Shown in pieces: positions 32,869 to 41,245 of a stretch of DNA of 41,402 nucleotides. The stretch spans positions 27,432 through 68,833 of the forward strand of contig NZVD01000084.1 in the NCBI GenBank assembly GCA_002701385.1, written 5' to 3'. Every line of letters begins with the position of its first letter. The first letter of the stretch is position 1. The notes beneath the pieces were generated by a model. That model worked only from the letters and a program-made list of their open reading frames with translations, was not told where the DNA came from and searched no databases. Origin of the DNA: Rhodopirellula sp. Its GTDB lineage: Bacteria; Planctomycetota; Planctomycetia; Pirellulales; Pirellulaceae. Both the position numbers and the translations under genes were made by a program.

Positions 32869-33555
32869 ATGGAATTTGAGTATTTTGAGTTTCCTAACCC
32901 TTGCACAGCCAATAGCGATGGAGTTGTCGCGGCCGGCGGACTATTGAATTGCTCATGGGTCTATTCAGCCTATCAACAGGGGATCTTCCCATGGCCTGTG
33001 GATTTCCAAGGAGAGATGATAACCGCGTGGTGTAGCCCTGATCCTCGTGCGGTGTTCAGCTGGGAACGAGTGCACGTGCCACGGCGGCTCGGCCGAAAGA
33101 TTCGCAGCGGTCGATTTACTGTGACTAGCAATCAAGCCTTTGATGCTGTGATTCAAGCCTGTGCTGGACCTCGGACTATTGAGGGACAATCTGAAGACGG
33201 GACCTGGATCACTTCTGAGATGATGCAGGTTTACCGCGAATTGAACATGGCTGGTAAAGTGCACAGCGTCGAAGTGTGGGAAGGCGAGCTTCTGGTAGGA
33301 GGAATCTATGGAGTGTCCGTTGGAAGAGTCTTCGCGGGTGAATCGATGTTTCATCGAGTGAGCGATGCGTCCAAGGTTGGGCTGTGTACGTTACTTGGCC
33401 ATCTTGAAGCACAGGGATTTGAGCTCATGGATATTCAGCAGATGACAGGACACTGTGAATCATTGGGGGCAGAATTCATAGAGCGGGAAGCCTATCTTGA
33501 GGTCCTTCGAGCTGGCCTTGAGTCGCCTGTGGAATTTGGGGTGATTGCTAGCTAG
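32869..33555 (+). CDS. aat: Leucyl/phenylalanyl-tRNA--protein transferase
   Basis: The 228-residue cytoplasmic protein matches Aat: 'GVVAAGGLLNCSWVYSAYQQGIFPWP', 'WCSPDPRAVF', 'TWITSEMMQVYRELNMAGKVHSVEVWEGELLVGGIYGVSVGRVFAGESMFHRVSDASKVGLCTLLGHLEAQGFELMDIQ' are the canonical family segments. It transfers Leu or Phe from tRNA to the N-terminal Arg or Lys of proteins, marking them for ClpS/ClpAP degradation (the N-end rule pathway). Length is normal for the family. No clp gene is nearby. The gene is followed by the cyclophilin gene on the same strand, but a gap of about 180 bases argues against a tight operon. Confidence 0.96.
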   Translation: MEFEYFEFPNPCTANSDGVVAAGGLLNCSWVYSAYQQGIFPWPVDFQGEMITAWCSPDPRAVFSWERVHVPRRLGRKIRSGRFTVTSNQAFDAVIQACAGPRTIEGQSEDGTWITSEMMQVYRELNMAGKVHSVEVWEGELLVGGIYGVSVGRVFAGESMFHRVSDASKVGLCTLLGHLEAQGFELMDIQQMTGHCESLGAEFIEREAYLEVLRAGLESPVEFGVIAS

Positions 33556-33736
33556 GCTAAATCGTGGTAATCGTTAAATTACTGCTGGGGTTACCTGCAG
33601 AGGGAATTGGTCGACGTGACCTTTCTGAACATGGACCCGCAGTGTGAATACAACAGGATGTTTCAGATTTCCCGTTAGCGTTGTAAAGCTGAAACGAAAG
33701 CAATATAAAGAAAAAATTTTTAGAGGGAGTTGGCTT

Positions 33737-34255
33737 GTGAACTCAACAGCCATTATTCATACCTCCGTTGGTGACATCACCGTGGAGTTGTTTACAGAAA
33801 AGATGCCGATCACGGCAGGCAATTTTATCCGACTAGCCGAAGAAGGATTCTATAACGGGTTGCACTTCCACCGGGTGATCAAGGACTTCATGATTCAGTT
33901 TGGTTGTCCGCACAGTAAGGACCCAAGTCATCCTGCAGCAGGAACAGGGCAGAGTCCCCACGGTCGGATCCAGGACGAGCATCCGGAAGATGCTCAATTT
34001 TCGAATGAGCCGGGTACACTCTCGATGGCCAATACAGGCCAGCCCAACAGTGGTGGATGCCAGTTCTTTATTAATACCGTACACAATCATTATTTAGATT
34101 GGTTTTCTCCGGGGCCAAGTAAACATCCTGTGTTTGGCAAAGTGATTGACGGCATGGATGTAGTGTCTAGCATTGGGAATTGTGCAACCGCGCCCGGCGA
34201 CCGTCCATTGGAGCCTATTCAGGTGACCAGTATTGAGGTAGAAGTAGCAGAGTAA
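33737..34255 (+). CDS. Peptidyl-prolyl cis-trans isomerase, cyclophilin type
   Basis: I chose the GTG at 33737, which has GAGGGAG 7 bases upstream and gives a 172-residue protein starting [19 protein letters not shown], the natural cyclophilin start; a longer in-frame ATG at 33644 would add 31 residues of no cyclophilin character. Active-site landmarks are present: '[16 protein letters not shown]' (Arg, Phe and Gln of the catalytic site), '[26 protein letters not shown]' and '[14 protein letters not shown]'. It accelerates proline isomerisation during protein folding. No signal peptide is seen, so it is cytoplasmic. Confidence 0.94.
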   Translation: MNSTAIIHTSVGDITVELFTEKMPITAGNFIRLAEEGFYNGLHFHRVIKDFMIQFGCPHSKDPSHPAAGTGQSPHGRIQDEHPEDAQFSNEPGTLSMANTGQPNSGGCQFFINTVHNHYLDWFSPGPSKHPVFGKVIDGMDVVSSIGNCATAPGDRPLEPIQVTSIEVEVAE

Positions 34256-34341
34256 GCTAACGCTCAGCCCCCTCGTAAGTATGGTTTTTGCGGTTCCTGC
34301 CCCCTTTTGACAAATTTTGGCGTTGTTCAAAATGTTAGAAT

Positions 34342-34371
34342 TTGGCAAATAATAGGTAATGGTGTTATATT
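34342..34371 (+). promoter_or_regulatory. Sigma70-type promoter candidate for the 34521 gene
   Basis: TTGGCA (34342-34347) and TATATT (34366-34371) are separated by 18 bases in an A/T-rich stretch. The start site would be near 34378, placing the stem-loop at 34380-34412 at the very 5' end of a leader of about 140 bases. Confidence 0.5.
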
Positions 34372-34379
34372 ATTAGAAG

Positions 34380-34412
34380 CGAAGTAATGGTCGTCGGACG
34401 ACCGTGGCTTCG
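34380..34412 (+). promoter_or_regulatory. 5' leader stem-loop before the 34521 gene
   Basis: CGAAG and CTTCG pair outside a perfect inner stem, GGTCGT with ACGACC around a CGG loop, the two stems separated by a symmetric 4-by-4-base internal loop. No T-tract follows. A stem this close to the predicted 5' end could protect the mRNA or be a protein-binding site. The inner palindrome could alternatively be a DNA operator just downstream of the promoter. Confidence 0.5.
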
Positions 34413-34520
34413 TTGATAAAACGTATAACAACATTTCGATGCGACGGAATTTGTTTCCCTCCTACATCTTACGCAGCGGGCTTCCCTGTTCGCTCATGAT
34501 GTTTTTGTAAGGACACTAAG

Positions 34521-37007
34521 ATGAAAAAGCTTTTAACAAGCGCTTTACTATTAGTAGCATTCTCAGTTCAACCTCTGCTATCGGCAGACGCGGAATTGGT
34601 AGCCCCGGGACTTGGCGATCCGGGCGATCTTGTCAAAATCAATATCGACACTGGTCGAACAGTGGACGGTAAAGTACTCATCTCCGGACGTGACGCCGGA
34701 CAGCAGTTGATGATCAATGGAGAGTACACATCGGGCCAAACTCGGGATCTCACCCGTGACGCTCAGATCACGATAACTCCCGAAGGCATCATCAGCATTG
34801 ATGAAACTGGTTATGTATCACCTGTCGCAGAAGGCGATGCAACGATTCATGTAAAGACATCGACCGGTCAGGATGCCAGTGTGCAAGTGACCGTGACGAA
34901 TATCGTTGTCGACCTGCCAGTTAATTTCCCTAACCAAGTAACACCTGTGTTCACCAAATTTGGCTGTAACGGAGGTGGTTGTCATGGTAAGAGTGGTGGA
35001 CAGAATGGATTCCGTTTGTCCTTGTTGGGATTTGAACCTGCAGAGGATTTTGAATTCCTCGTGAAGGAAGCCAAGGGACGTCGCCTCTTCCCTGCTGCTC
35101 CTGATCGTAGCCTCTTATTACAAAAAGGTGCAGGAACCCTGCCCCATGGTGGTGGTGCTCGGTTAGATCCGGAATCCGCACCGTATCGATTACTCTATCG
35201 TTGGATCGAACAGGGAATGCCTTACGGTAACGCAGATGATCCAGTGGTAACTCACATCAAAGTCTTCCCGGAAGAACGACTGATGGGGCGTGAAGCTGAT
35301 CAGCAGATCAATGTTGTTGCTTATTACTCAGACGGTTCCAGCGAAGATGTAACTCGAACAACTTCGTTTGATTCCAACGATACTGAAATGGCAGAAGTGA
35401 CTCCTAACGGCTTGGTGACGACAAGCAAGTTAACAGGTAGTGTCGCTGTCATGGCTCGATTCCAGGGTCACGTTGGCGTCTTCCGCGCGACTGTACCACT
35501 TGGTGTTGAAGTAGAAAATCTACCGAAGTCGAACAACTTCGTTGACGACTTAGTGTTTGACAAACTACAGCGTCTTGGCTTACCAGCTTCTGGTATTAGT
35601 AATGATGCTTCCTTCCTGCGTCGCGTAACAATTGACGTGGCCGGTCGCCTGCCAACTCTGGAAGAATCGGAAGCATTCCTGCAAAGTGAAGATCCGGAAA
35701 AGCGAAGCAAGTGGATTGATAAGTTGCTCGCTAGTACCGATTACGCAGATTACTTCGCGAACAAGTGGAGTGCGATCCTTAGAAACAAGCGTCGAAATGA
35801 TAATGATAAGATTTCTACTTATTCGTTCTATCAGTGGATTCGCAACAGTCTACACGAGAACAAACCATACGATCAGTTTGTAGGTGAAATTGTGACTGCC
35901 ACGGGTAGTCCAGCTAACAACCCAGCTGTGACTTGGTTTCGTGAAGTTAAAGACCAGGCTGCTCAGGTTGAAGATACCGCTCAGCTGTTCCTTGGACTTC
36001 GTATTCAGTGTGCTCGCTGCCACCATCACCCATTTGAAAAGTGGAGCCAGCAGGACTACTACGGTTTTGCCGCCTTCTTTAGCCGTATCGGCCGTAAGAA
36101 AGCTGACATGCCAGGTATGGACCGAGTATTCCACAATCGTGGAAAAGCATCGGCTAATAATCCGAAGACGAGTCAGGCTGTATTGCCAACCGGTCTTGGT
36201 GGAGAGCCATTTGATATTGCTGAAGAAGACGACCCACGTCAGTACTTAGCTGATTGGCTTGGACGTCCTGACAATGAATTCTTTGCCAAAGCATTGGTTA
36301 ATCGTTATTGGAAACACTTCTTTGGTCGTGGTTTGGTTGATCCGGAAGACGACATGCGAGTGACCAATCCTGCGTCGAATCCGGAACTGCTGAATACTCT
36401 GGCTCAAGATTTCATCGACAACGGTTACGATCTGAAACGCTTGGTGAAAACAATCGCTGGTAGCACGACTTATCAGTTGAGTAGCGAACCTAACGACTGG
36501 AATAAAGACGACAAGCAGAACTTCTCGCGATACTATCCAAAACGATTGAACGCAGAAGTACTTCTCGACTCGATTGACCAGGTCACTGGTACAACGACTA
36601 GTTTTGCTGGTGTACCAGTTGGAACTCGGGCGACTCAGCTCCCTGACAACGGTTTCAACTCATACTTCCTGACTGTCTTCGGTCGGCCAGAATCTAGCTC
36701 TGCATGTGAATGTGAACGAAGTTCTGAGGCTAACTTGGCTCAAAGTCTTCACCTGTTAAATTCCGGTGAGATTCAGGGTAAGTTGACCAACGGTGCCGGA
36801 CGAGCCGCCAAGCTATCTGCCGATAGTGGCCGCGACAATCAAGTTAAAATTCGTGAACTATACTTGCTTGCCTTCTCTCGAGTGCCAACTGCTGAAGAGA
36901 TTCAGATTGCTCAGGCTCATATCGAGAAATCAGAACAAGCAAAGATCGCTTACGAAGACATTGTCTGGGCATTGATTAACACGAAAGAATTCCTGTTTAA
37001 CCACTAG
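34521..37007 (+). CDS. DUF1549/DUF1553 protein with Ig-like (BIG_2) domains and CX4CH motif
   Basis: The 828-residue exported protein (signal peptide 1-22) has a first bacterial Ig-like region (about 45-130, 'VSPVAEGDATIHVKTSTG'), then a cytochrome-like block with CNGGGCHGK (C149, C154, H155; CX4CH), a second Ig-like region (about 250-330, 'VVAYYSDGSSEDVTRTTSFDS'), DUF1549 (about 345-530, with CARCHHHPFEKW, CxxCH at 497-501) and DUF1553 (about 570-828, ending 'WALINTKEFLF'). A TAAGGA site precedes the ATG. It has its own promoter candidate, 5' stem-loop and terminator, and lacks the usual DUF1501 partner downstream. Arg, Gly and Ala codons ending in T look more frequent than in its neighbours, suggesting high expression. 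Confidence 0.93.
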   Translation: MKKLLTSALLLVAFSVQPLLSADAELVAPGLGDPGDLVKINIDTGRTVDGKVLISGRDAGQQLMINGEYTSGQTRDLTRDAQITITPEGIISIDETGYVSPVAEGDATIHVKTSTGQDASVQVTVTNIVVDLPVNFPNQVTPVFTKFGCNGGGCHGKSGGQNGFRLSLLGFEPAEDFEFLVKEAKGRRLFPAAPDRSLLLQKGAGTLPHGGGARLDPESAPYRLLYRWIEQGMPYGNADDPVVTHIKVFPEERLMGREADQQINVVAYYSDGSSEDVTRTTSFDSNDTEMAEVTPNGLVTTSKLTGSVAVMARFQGHVGVFRATVPLGVEVENLPKSNNFVDDLVFDKLQRLGLPASGISNDASFLRRVTIDVAGRLPTLEESEAFLQSEDPEKRSKWIDKLLASTDYADYFANKWSAILRNKRRNDNDKISTYSFYQWIRNSLHENKPYDQFVGEIVTATGSPANNPAVTWFREVKDQAAQVEDTAQLFLGLRIQCARCHHHPFEKWSQQDYYGFAAFFSRIGRKKADMPGMDRVFHNRGKASANNPKTSQAVLPTGLGGEPFDIAEEDDPRQYLADWLGRPDNEFFAKALVNRYWKHFFGRGLVDPEDDMRVTNPASNPELLNTLAQDFIDNGYDLKRLVKTIAGSTTYQLSSEPNDWNKDDKQNFSRYYPKRLNAEVLLDSIDQVTGTTTSFAGVPVGTRATQLPDNGFNSYFLTVFGRPESSSACECERSSEANLAQSLHLLNSGEIQGKLTNGAGRAAKLSADSGRDNQVKIRELYLLAFSRVPTAEEIQIAQAHIEKSEQAKIAYEDIVWALINTKEFLFNH

Positions 37008-37059
37008 TTCAACACCTTCATAACATTTTCAATCGTTAATCGGCGTTTGAACCTTTAAT

Positions 37060-37099
37060 AAAAGCGTTTCCCTTGTTTTGCAGGGTGAAACGCTTTTTT
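37060..37099 (+). terminator. Rho-independent terminator after the 34521 gene
   Basis: AAAAGCGTTTCCCT pairs with AGGG-(TG)-AAACGCTTTT, giving 14 base pairs with a two-base bulge and an 8-base loop, and runs into TTTTTT (37094-37099). It ends the transcript 52 bases after the stop and confirms that the gene is monocistronic. Confidence 0.9.
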
Positions 37100-37257
37100 C
37101 GTGGTTTAACAAACGTTTGCAAAGACAATCAAAAGTGAACGGGATTTGGCACCCGCAATCAAAATAACTTGTAGTTCATCATAAAAAGTACGCCTAAGGA
37201 GGCCTTGTATCGCACCAACAATAGTAGTACCAGAATCTGTCGAAAAGGAGGGCACGA

Positions 37258-38373
37258 ATGAAGCGACGGTTGATAGTAGTGGGTATGCTCATAGCGGTCT
37301 TCATGACCATCATTGTTTTCCTCGTGATTCTTCCGAGTGAAAGCTATAGGCGATATCAGCTAGAAAAAGTTGGCGATTTCTCTGGCCCCGAATATGTAGC
37401 GGACGGTAGCCTGTTTACTGATCTACATACGTCCTATTTTACGGGAGGTTTAGATATTGAGGAGTTACGTCTGGGCGATACGAAGATCACGGAGGTGGGA
37501 TTGCGACGTATCTGTGAACTCGGCAATTTAAAAAAATTAGTTCTGAGTAACGTGGAACTCAGTGACACCGACCTTTTGTGTTTGTCTCCTTTAGATGGAC
37601 TCCGGCAGATCTACCTAAGAGGTACTGATGTTACTGGTTTGGGTTTAAGCTATCTGCGATTATCGGAAAATCCTTATCTTATCGATCTTTATAACACTAA
37701 GATATCCGATGAAGGGCTCAATCATCTTTCTCATTTAAAGTCTTGTACTTTTCTAAGTCTCGCAGAAACCGCTGTAACTTCTGCTGGAGTATCGAAATTA
37801 GTCGATATAGAAATCGAATCTTTGGATCTGTCTCGTTCACAAATAAATGACGACATCTGGGAAACGCTGACGCGTGCGGACGGCTTTTACACGGTTCGTC
37901 TGTCTGGTTGTGACCTTAATGGTAGCGAAATGCAAAGGCTGGCTAGTTGGACAAACTTAAACAGACTAGATCTGTCGGTTCCGAATGCTTTAGCACTGTG
38001 CAAAGGATTGGGAATTATTTCAGGTCAGGAATTAGATGACCGGACAAGTTCTTCAGGTAAAGCAAAAGCAGAGTTTTCAGAAGATTCGCAGTTGTTATCG
38101 TTAGCTTATCAACATTTTAGCTTGTTGCGGAAACTGGGAAAGCAAGTTCGTGTTGATGGCCAAATTAATGAAGCAGCTTTAAGAGAGTTGAGGGGGCTTG
38201 CCACGTTAGCGAACAAGGATCCTGAAGACGGAGAAGTTCTAGAGGGAATTCTCGGATATTTAGAGCGTAGATCGCCTTGCTTTCGCTCGCTTGATATTAC
38301 CAAGACAAAAATACCAAAACACCGAGTCGAAGCGTTAAAGTTATCGTTACCGGGTTGCCATATCGTTTACTAG
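37258..38373 (+). CDS. Membrane-anchored leucine-rich-repeat protein
   Basis: The 371-residue protein starts with a single membrane helix (about 8-26) without a clear cleavage site, so it is probably anchored facing outward. Residues about 65-255 are leucine-rich repeats of roughly 24 residues of the 'L..L.L..T.ITD.GL..L' type ('IEELRLGDTKITEVGLRRICEL', 'LIDLYNTKISDEGLNHLSHL', 'IESLDLSRSQINDD'), resembling the LRR class common in planctomycetes. The C-terminal ~110 residues ('HFSLLRKLGKQVRVDGQINEAALRELRGLA') are unlike a repeat and end in another 'RSLDITKTKIPKHRVEALKLSLPG' unit. Function unknown, probably binding. A perfect AAGGAGG site lies 6 bases upstream. Confidence 0.85.
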   Translation: MKRRLIVVGMLIAVFMTIIVFLVILPSESYRRYQLEKVGDFSGPEYVADGSLFTDLHTSYFTGGLDIEELRLGDTKITEVGLRRICELGNLKKLVLSNVELSDTDLLCLSPLDGLRQIYLRGTDVTGLGLSYLRLSENPYLIDLYNTKISDEGLNHLSHLKSCTFLSLAETAVTSAGVSKLVDIEIESLDLSRSQINDDIWETLTRADGFYTVRLSGCDLNGSEMQRLASWTNLNRLDLSVPNALALCKGLGIISGQELDDRTSSSGKAKAEFSEDSQLLSLAYQHFSLLRKLGKQVRVDGQINEAALRELRGLATLANKDPEDGEVLEGILGYLERRSPCFRSLDITKTKIPKHRVEALKLSLPGCHIVY

Positions 38374-38400
38374 CTAGATTGCTAGTGTTTATCGAAAGTG

Positions 38401-38419
38401 ATTCTGTACTCTACAGAAT
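38401..38419. terminator. Stem-loop between LRR gene and convergent membrane-protein gene
   Basis: ATTCTGTA and TACAGAAT form a perfect 8-bp stem with a 3-base loop in the 143-bp convergent gap. It is A/T-rich and not followed by a T-tract. A second small stem (AACC/GGTT at about 38441-38454) ends in TTTTT. Either or both may help end transcription of the LRR gene. Confidence 0.35.
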
Positions 38420-38516
38420 TAGTGTTGCCAAAATCACCAACCTCTAGTGGTTTTTGTTTGCTATAACGAAGCAATGTGAGAACAAGGAATGTTTTTGAAT
38501 TCACGCTAGTCCGCAG

Positions 38517-39110
38517 CTATGAATTCCTCTTGGAAAGGAACTTTGGCAATAGGGGTTGTTTCTTGCTTAGTTCTGGAATTGCTTTGGCTAGTTTCTTGTG
38601 GGCCGTCTCGGTATCGTTAACATACGACAGGCATTTCGCCCATAGACTTCTAATCCATTTCGCTTTCGCTAATTTCCAGGTCCACCACAGTGTGCTGACG
38701 GAGAATAGAGTGATCCAGAAAATGTCGATTTGCGAAAAAGCTCCAGCCCCAGAGAAATAACACGCGATGAGATATGTGATCAGGCAAAAATGGGGGAATA
38801 AGACAAACGGGGCCAGGTGTACAAAGCCGAGGAGAAACCAAAAGAGGCAGGCCAACCATCTTGCCCATTTAAAACAGCAAGTGCAGATGTAAAGAGTACC
38901 CAGGAAGGCAAACAGAATTCCCATCGCGATCATCGCAATCGGACTCCAAAGAATCACTCGTATCGAATCCTCGACGCCGTTGCTCATTAGGAATCCCAGA
39001 ATTCCTAATACAACACTAGCGAGCGCCCAGCGGAAGCCAACGTTGAACCCTGCATGCATGATTTTCAACCAAGGGACATCCAATTCTTTAGAATCTTGAT
39101 CCATCGTCAT
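38517..39110 (-). CDS. Hypothetical membrane protein
   Basis: I do not recognise this 197-residue protein. It has about four hydrophobic segments between residues 25 and 145 (for example 'ALASVVLGILGFLM', 'ILWSPIAMIAMGILFAFLGTLYI', 'LACLFWFLLGFVHLAPFVLF', 'IFWITLFSVSTLWWTW') and a basic C-terminal tail of about 45 residues (many Lys), predicted cytoplasmic. The start may be either of two ATG codons six bases apart; neither has a clear Shine-Dalgarno sequence. It is convergent with the LRR gene and divergent from the small membrane protein at 39218. Confidence 0.6.
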   Translation of the reverse strand: MTMDQDSKELDVPWLKIMHAGFNVGFRWALASVVLGILGFLMSNGVEDSIRVILWSPIAMIAMGILFAFLGTLYICTCCFKWARWLACLFWFLLGFVHLAPFVLFPHFCLITYLIACYFSGAGAFSQIDIFWITLFSVSTLWWTWKLAKAKWIRSLWAKCLSYVNDTETAHKKLAKAIPELSKKQPLLPKFLSKRNS

Positions 39111-39217
39111 CCATTTTCGTCTAGGATTTGGTTTGCAGGAGCTTGCGGTCAGTATACGCCAACATCCTTGGCAAATGCTTTATTTTTTAATTATTGATAG
39201 GAGGTTCGAGAGGCAAG

Positions 39218-39481
39218 ATGGAGGGATGGATTGTAATGTTAAGGATCCTGGCTCCAATCTTTTTGACTCTTGGTTTGGGCCAAGAATTGTTGTTTGACCT
39301 TAAACGCAAATATCGAGAGCGAACACTACGTCATGTGAAACTGCATAAGGCGATTGCAATTATTGCCATAGCGTCCTTTTGCTTTATGGCCTCTCCAGAC
39401 GGGGGAATCAGTGGAAAAGTGCTGGCCCTCGTAATCCCAGGTTTGTTCTACCTAGCGTTCAAACAAAAGGGACGTGCTTAA
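39218..39481 (+). CDS. Small hypothetical membrane protein
   Basis: The short protein (87 residues from the ATG at 39218; the ATG at 39236 and the TTG at 39194 are alternatives) has a first hydrophobic segment (LRILAPIFLTLGLGQELLF), a basic middle rich in Arg, Lys and His (KRKYRERTLRHVKLHK) and two more hydrophobic stretches (AIAIIAIASFCFMA and VLALVIPGLFYLAF). GGAGG lies 13 bases before 39218. I find no family resemblance. Coding status is likely but not certain. Confidence 0.5.
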   Translation: MEGWIVMLRILAPIFLTLGLGQELLFDLKRKYRERTLRHVKLHKAIAIIAIASFCFMASPDGGISGKVLALVIPGLFYLAFKQKGRA

Positions 39482-39623
39482 CCCACGAGCAAATTGTATC
39501 TCAAGACAGTGTTCTGGATTGAAGGCAGGTGTCTACAGGAACTAGCACTAAGGTGCTCAATGGATGTATATTTGAATCTCGTCAAAACTCAGACATCCGT
39601 CCTTGTGAAAGTAAAGGCTGTAA

Positions 39624-40517
39624 TTGATGCCCATTCCCGCTAATGCCCCGATGGTTGCTGTCCCGATGGTCACTCCATTCGATGCATCAGATCAGATTGA
39701 TTTTGATGCAGCCCAGCGTAATGTTGAGCGTTGGTGCCAAACGGCTAACCGTGTGTTTATCGTAGGCTCCCAATCCGGCGAAGAATTCATGATGAGTGAG
39801 CCCGAGCGAGTTGAGCTATTACATTGTGTAACCGGAGCCTTGGAAGGTGATCGAGTGACCGCGGGTGGCATTGACGCGCCTTCAGTCGTCGAGACGCTGC
39901 GGCAGGCAGAACGTTATGCCGAGGCTGGGGCAGAACTTGTTAGAATTCGCTTCCCGCGAATTGAGTCCGAGGTGTTGCCATACTTTGAACAGGTGATTCC
40001 ACGCTGTCCTGTGCCGGTACTTCTGATGCACCAAAGTAGTCCTGCAAGTTTTGGCGTCGCTGCAAAGCCTGCCGGGCCGCCCGAATTGTTGGGAGACGTC
40101 GCGTCAATGGATGGTGTGTTCGGTTATGTGACCGATCATGATATGCGATTCGAAGCGCGAGTTCGCAGGTTTGTGCCGAAAGATAAACGGTTTTGGATTT
40201 GCAACGGCAGCATGATTCTGTCTGGGACGCTCATTGGTTGTAACGGCACGACTACTGCCTTTTCGAACATTTGGCCCGATGCATTGCAGAATTTGCTTGA
40301 GCAAGGTATGGCAGGAAACTATGCAGAGGTGGAAGCTGTTCAGGAGCAGATTCGTCGGATTGATGAAATAATGCTGCCCTATTTGGCCACCGGAATTAAG
40401 ACCTGTCTGACCCTAATGGGTTTTGAAGGTATGAGGCCTCGTCAGCCTAGTCAGCCGATGGCAGACCATGATCTTCGGCGATTGCAAGTGGAGATGGAGT
40501 CAGCCGGTCTCATCTGA
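39624..40517 (+). CDS. DapA-family (dihydrodipicolinate synthase-like) protein lacking the catalytic lysine
   Basis: The 297-residue protein is a TIM-barrel member of the DHDPS/N-acetylneuraminate lyase family: 'MVAVPMVTPFDASDQIDFDAAQRNVERW', 'VGSQSGEEFMMSEPERVELL', 'VTAGGIDAPSVVETLRQAERYAEAGAELVRI' and late 'GTLIGCNGTTTAFSNIWPDAL'. Aligned by eye to E. coli DapA, the Schiff-base lysine (normally in GxK[ED]) falls at Val169 of GYVTD, and the YN[VI]P tyrosine region reads 'LLMHQSSP'. The usual aldol chemistry is therefore not expected. It may have another activity, a binding role, or use different residues. It starts without an evident ribosome-binding site and is convergent with the last gene. 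Confidence 0.85.
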   Translation: MMPIPANAPMVAVPMVTPFDASDQIDFDAAQRNVERWCQTANRVFIVGSQSGEEFMMSEPERVELLHCVTGALEGDRVTAGGIDAPSVVETLRQAERYAEAGAELVRIRFPRIESEVLPYFEQVIPRCPVPVLLMHQSSPASFGVAAKPAGPPELLGDVASMDGVFGYVTDHDMRFEARVRRFVPKDKRFWICNGSMILSGTLIGCNGTTTAFSNIWPDALQNLLEQGMAGNYAEVEAVQEQIRRIDEIMLPYLATGIKTCLTLMGFEGMRPRQPSQPMADHDLRRLQVEMESAGLI

Positions 40518-40535
40518 GATTCGATGCTGAGCAAT

Positions 40536-40554
40536 CGGCAGTGGTAGTCTGCCG
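40536..40554. terminator. Short stem-loop between the convergent genes at 40517 and 40577
   Basis: CGGCAG and CTGCCG form a perfect 6-bp stem with a 7-base loop, followed by TTT on the + strand. Its position just after the DapA-like stop suits a weak terminator serving one or both convergent genes. Confidence 0.45.
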
Positions 40555-40576
40555 TTTGGGATTCTCCCGTTTCGAC

Positions 40577-41245
40577 CTATTCCGGCTCATCGCCCTCGAG
40601 CCCATACGCCGATTCGGAGACGGTGTCGGTGGAGGCGTCCTTGTGTCTGGAATGATGAATGAGAGCGGCAATCGCTATTAGGGTAGGGACGCTTAAACCC
40701 CATACGCCAAACACTCCGGCAAGCACGACATAGATGAACATACAGATGTACAGCCATGTTAGATACAGCGGAACGCGACCCTGGCTTGCCAATTCTTCCG
40801 GCAGTAGTAGCTCGCGCCTCGATTGGCGTATTGAGTAAACAACGAAGGCGGTAAAGCCAGAGATCGCAACACAGGCCCAAAAATCCTCTTCCCCAAAGTT
40901 GCGTTCCATAAAGACAGAGAACATGATCCACAGCATCGCACCACCGACCAGTGCGGCCATAATTTGGAAGGAGCATCCTCTTGCAGTTGATTGCTCAAAC
41001 TTGGCGTTATCTTCTTCCGAATGGTATGCGGATACAGGTTGTCCCTGCTTGTCGGCTTGCTCAAGGTATTCTCGCTCTGCGATTGTACGATTGAGTGCCG
41101 CTCCCATCATGGAACCGAAAAAGGTGGTGATGGTGCCTCCGAAAACTATGGCAGCGATAATCGCGGCCAATATGACTATGCCAACGAGGACCCCGATACA
41201 CTGGAAGAGGCCTTCAATATCGTTTGCTACTTTATTGAGATCCAT
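40577..41245 (-). CDS. Hypothetical polytopic membrane protein
   Basis: I do not recognise this 222-residue protein. It has a first membrane helix at about 15-47 ('VGIVILAAIIAAIVFGGTITTFFG'), a hydrophilic loop (about 50-90, containing acidic and Lys residues), and four further hydrophobic segments (about 93-113, 120-138, 158-175, 176-193), ending in an acidic tail. The start has GGGAG 6 bases upstream, which supports it. No signal peptide is needed. The neighbours do not indicate a role. Confidence 0.65.
   Translation of the reverse strand: MDLNKVANDIEGLFQCIGVLVGIVILAAIIAAIVFGGTITTFFGSMMGAALNRTIAEREYLEQADKQGQPVSAYHSEEDNAKFEQSTARGCSFQIMAALVGGAMLWIMFSVFMERNFGEEDFWACVAISGFTAFVVYSIRQSRRELLLPEELASQGRVPLYLTWLYICMFIYVVLAGVFGVWGLSVPTLIAIAALIHHSRHKDASTDTVSESAYGLEGDEPE

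Noticed and set aside
33644-33736. Longer start for the cyclophilin gene at the ATG at 33644
   Set aside because: The extra 31 residues are basic and unlike a cyclophilin or signal peptide, whereas the GTG at 33737 has a well-placed GAGGGAG.
38476-38760. 94-residue + strand reading frame over the 38517 membrane-protein gene
   Set aside because: No ribosome-binding site and the opposite strand codes a coherent multi-helix protein.
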